Below, in pieces: positions 33,601 to 46,000 of a stretch of 64,000 bases of DNA. The position numbers and the translations under genes are program-made. The DNA is from Alentia gelatinosa. Taxonomy: Eukaryota; Annelida; Polychaeta; Phyllodocida; Polynoidae. The stretch covers positions 43,212,028 to 43,276,027 of the forward strand of contig OX465580.1 of assembly GCA_950022655.1 (NCBI GenBank). Direction: 5' to 3'. The stretch's first letter is position 1. Every line of letters starts with the position of its first letter. Below the pieces are notes generated by a model. That model had not been told where the DNA came from. It saw only the letters and a program-made list of their open reading frames with translations, and did not search any database.

Positions 33601-36560
33601 GGTTATCATCATCATATGCATCCTGTCGCTACTTGTTCTCTACATGCTGTTCCTGCTGTGCCTCGATCCGCTCATGTCACGCCGTCCAAAGACCTACCTA
33701 GAACAGCACAATGAGGAGGTGAATTTGGTAACTATCTTGGCCTGTAGGCCCCAGGCCAGACCCACACACCTTAAAACACCTCTAGCATCCGTGCTAGAGT
33801 GTTTCTATGTTCAGTTTTTTAAATTTATGTTGGCTTGAATGTGTAGCTATATATGTATCCTCGCGCTCACCAATACCAGGTTCATACAGTACTTGTGATG
33901 ATTTGCCTGTAGCACTAGAAACCCAATACTGTATTGATCCATTTCTATTCAATTCTATTTTCTAGATTCACTTAGTTTTTGAAATGTCTTCATAATGCAT
34001 GTGTTTTATTATGTGATTTATAAATTATAGAAACGATGATTATCGAGAATGATCCATAATATTCAGAAATAAAAGCTATTTCTTCATATAAGAGCTTTTT
34101 CTTACCATATGGCTAAATGGTAATCAGGAATCTAAAATTCAACACTTTATTTTCCCAGCTCGATGACACTGATCGGGTAACATGATATTATAATTTCCAT
34201 AGACGAAGATGTTAATTCAACTGGCTTACTAACAAAACAAGTCTGTTTAGTAACTCCGTGGGTTTTGAGACACATGGGTGTGCATAATGTTTGAAAATAA
34301 CATTTTCCAAAGATAGATATTAATTTCTGAGTTTACATCAATGTGGATATATCTTGAGAATGAATCCAAATTTGGAACCTCATTCACGAAGGACTCCTTC
34401 AAATTGATCAAGCAAACATTAAGAATTTTGCATCTTCATCATTTGACAAAAGGCTAGGTTAGAGAATATTCCTATCTAGAATCTGGGGATTGTACTTCGT
34501 CGCTTTGTCTGTCTTCTAAAGGAATTGGACATTTTGTAGTTCGGTTTTCTTTTGGTGTTTATTGCGCATTTGATTGCTTTGTTTATGAAAGCTATCCCAA
34601 AATTAAGACCAAATTTCTCTGATTTTTCCTTTTGGGGAAATATTCATATTTGATGGACTAGAAAATAAATATGTAGGAATTTATGGTAAATCCTTCAAAA
34701 TCCTCTATAATCAGTGTATAGACAATGAGACTCCATACCTCTATTTATCAGTACTGTTTCGTAGATTTACTAACACAAATTAAATTGTCTGAAAGGAAAG
34801 TAAAAGAATACTCATATCAAAGAAGACTGTTTCATAAAAGAATCGAGAAACAAATGTTGGTCTGGCCTGAGACGCTTACTCAGTATGTATACAGTGCATT
34901 TCTTAACTTTCTTTGTGTTGTTTTATTTTCTTTGTGTGTCCCTCTAGTGTATTTTTTGTTTACATCCCAATAGATGACACTAGATACGTTTTTTTTCTCT
35001 GTACACTGATTCTGTTTGCTTTCGGTTCCTCTTCTCTGCCTTGGGAAAATCTCCCGTACTACAGGAGCATTACCAGGTAAAAGTATTCATATTGAACGCC
35101 CTAAGTTAGCCTGATGGATCAAGAAGAAATATGTTCAGTAATATCTAAGAACCTATTTAATGGTCAAGTATATGTAGGCCGTCTATAAATCTATACAAAT
35201 TACTCTGATACTATTGTTTGTTTAAGTTTTAAGTCGTAAGGAAAAGCCTATTGTATTCCGTAGTCTCATGTAGCTCCTGATTTAGAGGAGCGAGACTTTT
35301 TTCATATGTAATTGACAAATTAAGATAGTTCTGTTAGTGGATTTCTATCACAACCATCATATAAAATGTTCCCCCTCTCCAGTTATTATTTAAGCTAAGT
35401 TCAATTTGTGATAGTTACGGTCCATCATGTTGACTTAGGAATACGTACCTACGTTTGTAATAAAGGTTCCACAAGGACAGGTATGTGGACGAAAATTGAT
35501 CCACATAGTACATCGTTTATTCCTCGTAAGGATGGAGTTTTAACCTTTGTTTTGTTGGTAAACTTCGGTTATTGAAATGTAAAACGCTTTTTACATGTAT
35601 TCACAATGTATGCTTAAAGTGAAGTATCATAATAATTTGCAGTATTGTAAAATGAAAGTACACAGAGAAAACTATGATTTCAACAGATTGTGACAATATT
35701 GTGTCATTTAGGAATTTCTTCTTGGTTTTCTATCACAAAATGAGATTATATAAGACCGCTTCTATTATGCATTTTACCCGTCAATGACATGCAAACCGTC
35801 GTAACCTGTGTGATGACCGTTATAGGTGCACCGAGTATGTTGTTGACTTTTAGTTTTAAAAGGTCTAGTGAACAAAAAATTCCCGCACATGCTCTGTACA
35901 ATGATTTCTACATATTTCTGAATTCCGACTCGGCCAAGTATCTCTCCATTGTTATACAGCAATAACTTCATTATGATTTGTCGGTCTATAGTATCCTAAA
36001 TACAAGTCTCTAGTATATGCACATATCGAATTGTGATATCTTTTCATTTTTACCATCTGTTAAAAATAATGCAAATAATTCTAGTCTGTATACGATTTTC
36101 TACATAAATACATTTATGAATAAAAAATAATCAACTATCACTTTACCGCATGCGATTGAATAAGGATGATTAATTAGGTAATGAAGATAAACCGTTTGCA
36201 TACCACTTAAATATGTTATTGGGTCTTCTTCTGACCCATACCTTTAATATTTAATGTGGCAATATTTACTTTTATCGCGGTAGAAAATCCTGTGGTAGTG
36301 TGCTTATTGTTAATGAGAGATACTCACCACACACGCTGCACTTTTAACTTATTTGTCTACCACTGCTTTGCTAGGACACACAGAGCGTCACGCAGCAGCG
36401 CATCGTGGAGGAGCCGTCAACGTCCCGGGCCCAGAGACACGGGGTCATCTCCAGGGTCAAGCACGAGGTCAACCGCGTCAAGGGTGAGCAGGCCAAATGG
36501 AAGGGCACGGTTCAGGAGCAGAGGCGCAACATCTATGACCGGCACACCATGTTGAACTGA
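24599..36560 (+). CDS. TMEM9: TMEM9 family lysosomal membrane protein, complete, 5 exons
   Basis: Single-pass type I membrane protein of late endosomes/lysosomes. Vertebrate TMEM9 has been linked to V-ATPase assembly and Wnt signalling. Exons 24599-24655, 32637-32749, 32926-33010, 33596-33718, 36375-36560 give 188 codons (187 aa; human TMEM9 is about 183). Residues 1-19 are a signal peptide (MIRLLIFVGICLILIIGAE). Then come a cysteine-rich lumenal part with CKCVC, an NGT sequon at residue 38 and CPRCECKW, a TM helix at about 86-110, and a cytosolic tail with LDPLMSRRPKTYLEQHNEE and the hallmark end VQEQRRNIYDRHTMLN. Human TMEM9 aligns along its whole length. All introns are GT-AG and phase is kept throughout. 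Intron 1 is 8 kb. Confidence 0.96.
24958..25545. repeat. Foldback element with GACGATTCGCGGTGG subrepeats
   Basis: The left arm (24958-25110) carries about four copies of a word around GACGATTCGCGGTGG. The right arm (25415-25545) carries about five inverted copies (CCACCGCGAATGGTC type). The spacer of about 300 bp is AT-rich and non-coding. Confidence 0.85.
26340..26775. repeat. GGCCGGTTTAGTA repeat pair
   Basis: GGGCCGGTTTAGTAGGGTG at about 26353 and GGCCGGTTTAGTACCGCCAC at about 26711, plus GGGGCCGGTTCATCC at 26751, look like dispersed parts of another subrepeat-built element. Boundaries unclear. Confidence 0.4.
27020..27155. repeat. Repeat with inverted relative at 31130-31262
   Basis: GTGGGTGTGATTACAGGAGT (27124) is matched by the inverse ACTCCTGCAATCACACCCAC near 31208, and both lie beside AAGCGG/CCGCTT-type words. 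Probably one MITE family. Confidence 0.6.
28070..28400. repeat. Foldback element with GGCTCAAGGCGTCCA subrepeats and TTAGGG core
   Basis: The left arm has GTGGACGCCTTGAGCCTACC twice and a variant. The right arm has inverted copies (GGTAGGCTCAAGGCATCTAC, AAGGCTCAAGGCGTCCAGG). Between them, 28183-28226 contains degenerate telomere-like repeats (GGGTTAGGGTTAG, GGGTAAGGGTTAGGGTTGAG). A related arm lies at 32387-32480. Confidence 0.8.
29058..30426. mobile_element. TTAA-flanked non-autonomous element carrying a satellite
   Basis: The ends are TTAAGGGGGTTTTC and the inverse of TTAAGGGGGTCTTCC. TTAA at both edges suggests a piggyBac- or Kolobok-type target site. Inside are words around CAGACGCTC / GACGTCTG(T/G)TGG and two tandem copies of a satellite of about 251 bp (29510-30010). 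No transposase frame survives. Confidence 0.6.
29510..30010. repeat. Two tandem units of a ~251-bp satellite
   Basis: GAATGTGTATGGCA(T/C)(G/A)CTATGGTG recurs with a spacing of 251 bp (29595 and 29846). Each unit includes CTAGAATTCTGCCGAAA and a GC-rich stretch with GGTATCGCCGGTGTCGGC. Inverted, diverged copies are at 39490-40015 and 40690-40945. Confidence 0.8.
31110..31262. repeat. CCCCGCTTAAG-type MITE
   Basis: ACAGTAAAACCCCGCTTAAG at 31111, then TTCCGGGCCAAGTGTCCCC. The same architecture occurs at 50600-50790 (ACAGTAGAACCCCACGTAAG, TTTCGGGCCAAAGTGTCCGC). Confidence 0.7.
31515..31610. repeat. Half copy of the 17.4-kb foldback arm
   Basis: CATAAACGCCTCACTTTATA ... GCACAGCATAGTCAGGTCGT ... 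TCTATATAA follows the order of 17435-17515, with substitutions. Confidence 0.65.
31869..32255 (-). pseudogene. LINE reverse-transcriptase C-terminal remnant
   Basis: The minus strand reads INKLQQL, a stop (TAA), then NRAMRAILRSW, RRIEQLLVIIFKM, KKSPFQRGIVLWNHL and GSFKKEL. This pattern (LQ.QNRA.R..L, later FF.R....WN.LP, then FK..L) is the usual C-terminus of non-LTR retrotransposon ORF2 proteins of the Jockey/CR1/RTE-like groups. An in-frame stop and the loss of everything upstream show a dead 5'-truncated copy. It sits antisense in TMEM9 intron 1. Confidence 0.75.
32387..32480. repeat. Single arm of the 28-kb foldback family
   Basis: CTCAAGGTGTCCACGTTTTC, GCGCTGACAGG and CCTCAAACGATAAAAGGC are the inverse of words at 28085-28125. 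Confidence 0.75.
32637..32749 (+). CDS. TMEM9: TMEM9 exon 2: CKCVC lumenal segment
   Basis: 113 bp, acceptor CTCTAG|GCACAG. A second AG six bases on could be used instead and would drop AQ in frame. It encodes YQDVRCKCVCSPLAPQNGT, matching human YEDIRCKCICPP. Donor TTG|GTACGT. Confidence 0.93.
32926..33010 (+). CDS. TMEM9: TMEM9 exon 3: second cysteine cluster
   Basis: 85 bp, acceptor TTACAG, donor AAG|GTAAGC. It encodes ECLNVVTPATLCPRCECKWQ then HRNTATIK, matching the human CECRYEERSTTTIK block. Confidence 0.94.
33596..33718 (+). CDS. TMEM9: TMEM9 exon 4: transmembrane helix
   Basis: 123 bp, both ends phase 0, acceptor TTGCAG, donor GAG|GTGAAT. The hydrophobic run VVVIIIICILSLLVLYMLFL is followed by LDPLMSRRPKTY, the conserved membrane-exit motif. 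Confidence 0.95.
33719..36374. other. TMEM9 intron 4
   Basis: AT-rich, 2.7 kb. No exon, RNA gene or clear repeat recognised. Confidence 0.6.
36375..36560 (+). CDS. TMEM9: TMEM9 exon 5: cytosolic tail and stop
   Basis: 186 bp, acceptor GCTAG, TGA at 36558-36560. It encodes a basic, coiled tail (RVKHEVNRVKGEQAKWKGTV) ending in DRHTMLN; human ends DRHKMLS. The exon is markedly more GC-rich than the surrounding intron. Confidence 0.95.
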   Translation, partial: DTQSVTQQRIVEEPSTSRAQRHGVISRVKHEVNRVKGEQAKWKGTVQEQRRNIYDRHTMLN

Positions 36561-39489
36561 GAGCGGCACCCGGGGCATTCGGGTCGGCCTCTCCCAGCAG
36601 AGAGAGATGAAGCATTATCGACGCGGGTCTACGGGACCACACAGAGAACCGTAAAGAAGCAACACCGCCCTGGGGCGCAGCACTGGCCATACTCTGTGTC
36701 GGTGTATGTGTATCTACGAGTAACATACCAGCTAGTCAGATGTTATTTCATTTGAGTATAGCGAGCTTGGACGGCTGCGCTTCTACAAGTTGTGGTCCCC
36801 ATCTCTAACAGCTCACATGATCCCGCGATCCAGTGCGTTGTCATCATCTCACTTCTTTCAAATATGGGGCGCCGGGTCATCAGCTTAAAGCCTAGACAAT
36901 AATTCATTTGGAGGTACTAAGCTTAGGATCCGCTCAGATTTCTGTGTTGAAGTCAAGCATTGCATCTTTACTGGATTGGATATGCTGGTGAAAGTAATAT
37001 CCGGATCATAGTTTGGTTAATATTAATTCTTTTAAAACGAATATTAATTTTTTGATTGTGTATTAATGTTCAAAGGCCAGTGTCTTTTGCATCAGCTTTC
37101 AGTATTTATTGAAAATATCAGATACTTTAGCCTGACAGGTTAAAATTCAGGTTGATTTAGACAAAAGTTAGTATTAAGAATTGACCATGCAACAGTGGGA
37201 TCAATATCATATTTTCCAACAATTCTAAAACAATCACCTGTTGATTTGTATGTATCAGTTGGTTAGCAATTAACTCATAATGATACAGATTACCAGGAGT
37301 TTAAACATTTGAAAGGAGAATTATTTGTCTTACAATTCCCAACTTATTATGTGGTAATATATTGAGTAAGATTTACAGGGGCAAAACCTGTAATTAGGAA
37401 TTGACAAGTAATGCAGCATTGACGTTAACGTTGTATTTTTTGTCATTGCAGCTTTAAAACAAACTTATAAATCGTGTTTGTGTGTATATTTGGTATAGTG
37501 ATACACATGAAACGGTAACTCTTATAAGGACCTAGAGTAGAAAGAGATCTGAAGAGAAGTGGACAGGATCATTGTAAGAGCTACTTGTTTACAGATGTAA
37601 TGTTTATTCAAGAATAGACCATCGCCAGAACAGAAATACATTTTATATACAGGTCTCTTCGTAAATATTGGTTGTTGGCTAAGCCTTCTTTATAAGTATA
37701 AAACATGCTCACAACCATTTGAAGTTCAATGTACATAGCTCGTTTCTAGGTTGAGCTCTGGTCATAGCTAGATGGAAGATTTCTTTAAAATCCCATGCCC
37801 TTCGTTGCTTTAATGAGAGCAATGTCCATGCCCAGTTGTACCATATTGTAGACATGTGAGATACATTTTGTACGTTAACTGATAAAATTCCATTCCACCT
37901 CAAGTCCTACCTGGTTTGGCTTGAGGATGCAGTTGCTTTCATTCACGATTGTAATAATCAATCCTAATTTCTACATGGGATATTATGTAACATACTCTGT
38001 ATATATACTTGTAAAAAAGTTAAGACTGTCTTGGTTGAAACAAAGTTGTATCCTATTTTAACCAACCTTACAATCAACAGTGTCAGCAGGATGACCTGGT
38101 CCCAAAATTGCATATTTATTTTGTAGGTCAGAGTATGAAAGCGTGAGGGTTATACCTCATTTGTCATGATTCTCATTCGCAGAGTGTGCAGAAAATCATC
38201 ATGTTTGATTATTGGTAATGAATTCCAAGATAGTGCGTATTGAAGCGGAATCTATCTGGCTCAACTAATTAGGAATGAAAACAAGAAGATGCCTAGTAAC
38301 TAGGTATCTATTCATAACGAATACGATATTAAATAATGCAGTAATTGAGTTAGGAACAGCTTTCTGGGCTTATATTTTCTTAACGTCGAAGGTTTTATTT
38401 CACAGGATATGATTAATCATTCAGAATTATGTGAACCTTTACATAAGATAGGAGACAAGATAATTGGTGAATTTACAAAAACATCTTGGAAGATGTGCCT
38501 TTTCACATGCATATTACATGTTGGGCTTGGACTGTTCTGGTTAAGTAGGAGTCGTGAATAGATCCTAAGAACCAGACGGTTTGACTTACCATTAGAGTTT
38601 CTTCTAAGTCCATTTACTAGCAAGGACTTCGCTTTTTCAGACATCCTAGGTTTAATAATAGACCTTGGTCATAAGACAAGCCTGTGCGTGCCTTTCGGCG
38701 CATTTCATAAATGTTCACTCAATATTATGTAACCCCTCACTAGAAACTATTGGGTTTATGGGGTGTTTTTTTCTCATCTTATACAATCCCCACGGGTTTG
38801 ACAGTCCCCATGGGTTCAGTATAAATTAACATGTGAATGATGAACTGTTATTGCACCCTGCTTTGCAGTCAGTGTCGACGTTTTTATGAGGTGGTTTATT
38901 GTTCCACTTACATTCGTTTTAACACACTTCACATAATATCACGGAGTGAATAAATGTAGAAGAAAGCATATAACATTTCATAATTATCTATTGATACTTA
39001 TCAGTCAAATGTTATCTAAGATCAGTGATTTAAAGACGAAAATCAAGATTTGATACAGAAGTTGATTGAGAGTGATATTTAATAAGGATCTAACATTATA
39101 TAAAATGAAAGTAAAACTCATTTCAGGGCAGTGCGTATCTACTGTACGATCCACCGATATTGTAGCAATGCAAATTTGAACCTGCTGTATATTTGAAAAA
39201 TGCCTAATTGCATTATCGATTAATGCATAATATTGATTGCTCCGAACGAACTGCATGGTGCACATGTGTCAACAAATCAAGTGTGTTTGCATCGTCGTAC
39301 ATGCTAAATATTAAAAGTGATGTATATAATGTTATGTGTCTTTGTCCTTGTCTTTTGGGTGCATAATATAGTTATCATGCTTGAAGCCATTTTATCCGAA
39401 TGTGCTGATCACAGTATGATCTCCATTGATTTCTGACTAGTTCTTGACTAGTTCTTTCACTGATTGCACTACCATCACTCCATTCAGCT

Positions 39490-40015
39490 TTGTTTTACCC
39501 CTCAAGATGCAGGGAAGAATTGCTTGAGACTTCATTAGAAATTCCTGCGATATTCCCCCTCAAATGGGCTTTCCCTGCACCCACGTTGACTGCTTCCCCG
39601 GCTATACTGGAAGAAGGATGGATTCCCGGTGATACCCAGGCACTGCAAACCAGTGAGCGGAAACCGAAAGTTGGGACAGTTTGGTAGTTTGGGCAGAATT
39701 ATAGCAACAGAGCATGCCATACTCATTTATAACATCAATTCTGATCTTTATTTACCTTCAATTATTTGATTAACTGCAGTATTCAGCACATGACTGAAGA
39801 TACACATCCGTGAGTTTTCCTGGCATCAGCATTGACAGCATGCTGCCAATACTGCAACAGACACCGTCAACATGAATGGTCGATACCCGCGGTGCACTAA
39901 CCAGCAGAGGCTAAATGTTCGGACAGTTTTGAAAGATTGGCAATAATTTAGAACCAAAGTGTTCTATAAACATTCATAACATCAACACTTATCCTTATTT
40001 ATATGGGAACTCGTC
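39490..40015. repeat. Inverted copies of the ~251-bp satellite
   Basis: GCATGCCATACTCATTTATA, ATCTTTATTTACCTTCAATT and TTAACTGCAGTATT mirror 29520-29620. A second diverged copy (TTGGCAATAATTTAGAACC, AACATTCATAACATCAACAC) runs to about 40005. Confidence 0.65.
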
Positions 40016-40689
40016 CGGAAAAAAATCGGAAGAGTTCACATATAATTTTTGAAACACGGTATCTGAAAGTGAGACTATACAGCAGTTTCCCCCAAAGGTA
40101 AAAACCTCGGATCTAAGACATAACACCACAAAAAAGTGCGCTGTAACACACTTTTCTTAACCCAAATCGGTGTTTATATATAATACGCACACCACCCCAA
40201 AACTCTTGAGAAGTACATTCAGGATATGGGACAAAATAGACAATAATTTGATGCAGCACCAAGAAGCCTGATGAGATTAAAGTTACTATCGAAACCACGA
40301 GCAAAAAAAGATCCCTATTAAAAAAGCGCTCAGGTTGGAGTGTTGCTTGAGAAACAGGCCCCTGATTCTAAGCCAGACTAATGTAGACACACCAGCCGCG
40401 GGCAGACAGCTACGGAACCAGGGCACAAACCAACCCACCTTCTCTCCCAGTTGGGAGACTCCACCGAAAATAGGACAGTGGGTCGTGTTGCTAGGCAGCG
40501 AGCGATGCAGGCGAAAAAGTGCATTTGAGTTACCCAATAACAGTGGATGACGCTGGAGTAATGAACCAATAGTGCTACCAATGGTGTGAGGGAAGAGGCA
40601 GGCAGCTGGAATCCGAGGTTAGAAAACCGAGAGGGGACACTCGTGGTCACTCTCTTCTATGACACGCAACATCTTGCAATATACTTATC

Positions 40690-40945
40690 CTTATTTACAG
40701 GTCTGCATTATTTGATTAACTGTACGCATCTGTGAGCTTCCCCAGCACCCACATTGATGGCTCACCATCAACACAGCAAGAGAGGCAGTTAGGGACTCAG
40801 GGACCTGGGAACTGCAAACCCATGAGCAGAGACCAAAAGTTTGGACAGTTTTGAAAGATTGGACATAATTTCTGAGCCAGAGTGTGCTATAAACATTCAT
40901 ACGGTAACATCAACGCTTATCTTTATTTACCTTCATTATTCAGTT
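40690..40945. repeat. Further ~251-bp satellite copy
   Basis: GACAGTTTTGAAAGATTGG and ATCTTTATTTACCTTCATTA match the units at 39490-40015 in the same orientation. Confidence 0.65.
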
Positions 40946-42769
40946 AACCACAATATGTATCGGAGATTGAAGAGTTGTCGATTAACCTTTTGTACAAATC
41001 CAAGATGGTGAAAACTTCGCTGCTCAAATAGTAGTGGCAGTGCTTGAAAACAAACATAGTTTTGATATAAAAAAGATGAATAATTTCATCCAATTTAAGC
41101 AAAGAAAGCAAATGATAACCAAAATAGGTGGATTGTGACTGCAAAAGAGACAAACATTATTCCACTTTGACAGAAATAGCCGGGTGCGGCCAACACACCC
41201 TCTAGTGACTGAACAGGGAACTCATCCATTGCGCATTATCCCTGCATCGCTCGAGCAATCTATGGAAAACTCATCACTGCTATCACAGGCTTCTGGGTAG
41301 GAAATACTTTCTGTGGAGAATTGATGGGAACCACATTATCAATTTAAAATCAAACTGATTTGACAAATCTAAAGAGTGACAACACTAGTACTATCAATCA
41401 TGAGCAAGATTACATTGTATTGCATATTTCTCAGTGACATAAAAGAATTTTATATTTAATAGAAACAAGAAGTTAGAGATGGTATTACTCGGCTATCAAT
41501 GACTTCAGAAGATGACAGTTGAATACTTCAAATCATAAAACTCTTATGGTCTAATCTTATCATTTCCAAACTGATCAAGAGGTTGCTACTAGAGTAATTT
41601 AAAAATCTATCTATGACATTTACAAATCATAGTGGGAAACCGGCTAGATACACTATACTAGTCTTTCTTGGGTAGTACCACATCGCCCATAAAAAGGCAT
41701 GGAGGGAACATCTTAAAATTCTTAGAATGTAAACAGTCCATCATTGCAGAAACAAGTATTGCCTACAACAAGATGGAGCGGCGCAGTGTGGTGCGTAATG
41801 CAGCCAACGTCCACCAGACAGCGTGATGGACGGCTCCCGATTGTGGGGATCTATTTTGAAGTGATCGCGTTAATTGAATCACAGAGTACCTCTCTACTCT
41901 GTGATGGAGCCCACTGGAACAGGTGCATCGCTTTTAGTAATGATAATAGATCAGTACCTGACCTCCATCTTCAGTAACCTTGTAAGCAACATTCTTAAGT
42001 CCATTAGTAATAAAATTGATTAGTACTGAAGTTGCAAAAGTCATCTGCTGTGTCCCTACCTGCCCTGTAATTGAATACTGTAGCTATATCATACATGGAA
42101 CCTTACAAAAAGGAAGACATTACCTGGCTATAAAGAGCGGAAAACTGAGCGTTGCGCATTTTCCTGAGAGAAAACAACTGCCAAAGGTTATACATGTACC
42201 AATAAACGAACTGCATATATTATGTAATGGTGAAGTCCTAGACATCCATAGGAAGAGGTAAATAGTTCAATTAATGTATAAAAGATCTAAACAGCATAAA
42301 CAACATTGACCAAACAAAAAGGAACACTAGAAGTGACAACAAGGTGAAATTGTTAAAACGCAGTCATCGGGGCACCAAATATGAGAAATCACCACTCTCT
42401 ATAAAAGCATCCGAGAATAGGACAAACTTTACTCAGATATACCATAATTAGAATCAATCATCTGTTTTAAAAGAACAATACTAAATACAGTCAATTAGGG
42501 CTGGCAACACTATAGATGCTCTAACATCGCCGGCACATAGTAGACATCGTCCTTGCTACCATCAACTGTAAGTAGTATAATATTGTCGGAATTTGTCAGG
42601 CAACATGACTTTCTTCACTTAACACAAGTAGATTATGGATGAATGGTTCTGTAGTTCTGGCTACATCGTGATTAGAAAAAAATGTATGTCACTTGTTAGA
42701 TAGGCCTATATATAAGCAGTACGTGGGGACTTGCGACCACTGCCATGGTTTCTGTAATGGCTCAGCTGA

Positions 42770-43060
42770 AAAGTGCCCCGGCACGCTCTCCTGTGTACGG
42801 TTACCGAAGAGCTCGGTACCCGGGCGTTCTAGGAGAACCCGTCACCGACCGTTTTGGGCGAACCCGGCCCAAAGGAGAATTCAAAAATAAATATGAATGC
42901 AAGATTTAACAAACATACAACAAAATAATTTCTCCCGTTCGTTGTTATAAAGAAGTTTTACTATATTCATATACATTATTTACACATTCATCTTAAAACA
43001 TAACATTACAAGAGAGGGGCCGGGTTCTCCGCGGTGCCGGGTTCTCTGATATCCCTGGGC
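42770..43060. repeat. Foldback with GCCGGGTTCTCC subrepeats
   Basis: Left: AGGAGAACCCG, GCGAACCCGGCCCAAAGGAG. Right: GAGGGGCCGGGTTCTCCGCG, GTGCCGGGTTCTC. The AT-rich spacer is about 120 bp. Confidence 0.65.
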
Positions 43061-46000
43061 ATCAAGTAGAATTTGAAACTGCATGACTCAAAACCTTTAT
43101 TCAAGCTGACACCGGAAAGTGTTTAGGCTACCTAGGCACAAAATGGCTTGGTAATTGACGAGGGCCAGATGCAATTAAGCGGCTCAGAACGCGCAAGTGA
43201 ACTTCTTGTGTAATTTCAACGCACTTGAGCGCTCAATGGCAAGAACTCTGTGTTTGAATTCCTGCCCAGGCACTTATCCTTCACACATCTCTCCACATGC
43301 GTTTTCACGAAAAATTATAGCTTGTGTGTCGTACTTAAGCAGAACTGTCTTTAGAAACGTATTTTGAACCACTACGCCACGAATTTGGATGCGTAGTAAT
43401 CGTCACGAAAGCGTTTCTGTTTTTATCTCACCCCCAACACGGACCTTACAGTCGATTTTAAGCAATAATATAATCATGTATTGAATTGTTCAAACAATAG
43501 CGTCGGAACTATTGTTGCTGCAGCTGCGGTTCAAACAATGGCACCGGAACTATTTTCTTTTCCGCGACGTTCATTGGTCGCACCATACATAGATTCTCCG
43601 CCACTGCAATGGCAGAGAATTGACACTCTACGTAGGTGAGCGTGGCGTATTTTATTTCAACGTTAACTCAATGGCACAACCTGTACCAGGGGTGGGATAA
43701 AGGATGGAATGACTCAGCCACCTGTGAGGCGGGGCCATGCACAAAGTACGTATCCACTGAGGAGTAATGGGTGGGGGTAAAAATTTTGGAAATTTTGCGT
43801 ACGCTCCTTCTTAGTGCTATTGCGTACAACATTGGGAGGGGACGGGGTGGGGGTTAAAATATTTAGGAAATTCTGCTTACATGCTTTATGGATGTCCCCC
43901 TCCCTCCCCTACTTGACACAACATCACGGCTCTCACCGAAATTATTTTTGAAGAACGGGCGCGCAATTTACTGCATATTTTAATTAGTACTTTGGAATCG
44001 ATTTGGAATCGTTCTTCCATACAAAGGTAAAAAAATGTATCCAACGACAACCACGGATTGTATCGAACACATATAATTATATATATAAGCAGAGATTCTG
44101 AACATGTACTCTCACATCAACTGATCAGGGACTGAGTAAGAGCGAGTTTATCAATGAGGAAACAGACATGATAGTATCCATGCTTATAATTGGAGACCTT
44201 CAAAACAATCGGGGCCAAATATTTCTGTGACTGTGCGGTCCCCTATTTCTGTGCCTCTGTGTGTATTTCTAAAAGTTGAAATACAGATACATTCTTTAAT
44301 GCATTCAAGTTTGTTTTGATACAACGGAGGCCTCTTACGAATATTCCAAGTAACTTTGGAAAATATCTTCCGCAATCAGATTAGCTGAAAAGTTGATGAT
44401 TCTTTAATAATGGGACCATTAATGACTGCTTTTTAATGTTCATTTAAATTTATCAGTGATTATGCAATAACACTGGCTTTTGGTCAGCGCAAGTGTAAGT
44501 CAGGTGAATCTAGCCTCTGCAGAAACACAACTTCGTCATTGATGCAACAAAAGTTTTATTCACGTCAGTGAAGTTAGAAGCGTATTAGTAATATGCGTAC
44601 ACAGGAAGAGGGAATACCCATGGCAAAAAACATGTTTATTTAACAATGGGAGAGAGGTTGATGCAATACCTATTCTCCTTTAATATATCTGTGAAATATT
44701 TAACAACTTTGTCTTTGTCTACATAATTCATTTGTATGCATGTCCACATGTTGTCCTTGATACGAATGTCTTATGAATAACGTCCAATTTCTAGTTGCAG
44801 TTGCAGAAGCAGTTTCACACACGTCTAACTGTTGATATCATATATAGTCAGTACGTTAATGATTTCGTATTATGGTGCAATCTGGTTCGCAGTATTTCTT
44901 ACAAGCAACCATGAAGGCATTGTGTCTTTTAAACACAGATAATGTCAACTGGATCATCTACATTAGTAATACCCTGACGAAATAAGCATACTGATGATCA
45001 ACGATCAGGACCCTCTCTTAGCCCGTTGAGAATAATTTTGTGAACAGGATGAGACTATAGGTAAGATACGTACTATTACTGGATATTGTATTATGTATAT
45101 CATTACAATATACTGTTACCGCGAGTTGCATACGAAATGCGAACGCAATATTTAGGAGTTGCACCGCAGTTCATAATGATTTTTTTTCATTAATACATGT
45201 TTTAATGACAGTGACATGTGTATCAGTTTTAGTTAACTACAGCATATCTAATGTCATAAAAAGCGGGCATATATTTAGCTACAGGACATTACTGGGACTA
45301 TAGTGTTTCCCCTTCAAGTTGTATATATTACCTTATGACGACATATACAATACGGAATGGTTATGACGTGATTCTCTCCACACGACAATAATAATTGTAT
45401 CATTCGAAAAGTGACAAAACTCTTCTTTCGTCAATGTCATTATGAGAAAGAATTCAAATTACACGGTTCTGATTGTCTATGTTATGAAAGCTATATTTCT
45501 ATTTCGACCAAATTTGGAGAAATTCTCTAGCATTAATAGTTAAACCGGTGTATTAGGAATGATAAATACATCATAGAGGTTTATCATCACCTTTGGTGTG
45601 TAAACTTGAGATGTTTGGAAACGAATGTTGTCAGAATATCTACCGCTTATGGATCCAAATCGTGTTTATTTAATTGCATGTATGTTTGTGTAGCACCTTG
45701 CTGTGGTTGTATTTCAAAAAATAAAACACTTAGGAATTTGTATAGTTTCCCTCAATGCAGTTCGTGACCTATCTCCCCATTTATACATGTGACCTAATTG
45801 TTCAGTATTCCATTCATATTATTCATAATCGTGTTTTGAATATCATCTGAAAGCTTCTATCCACAGATAGAAAAGTTGTCATCTGAGACATAAACCTTTC
45901 TAAAGAGCGTTGCATAACACTGATACCGTGGACACGTTGCATTGGTTTAGGATGAGCACATAAAACGCACATCATCACTACAAACAGATGCTTATTTACC

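Noticed and set aside
36256..36373. Upstream extension of TMEM9 exon 5 as a longer first exon
   Set aside because: Homology starts exactly after the GCTAG acceptor; the extension is hydrophobic AT-rich intron sequence.
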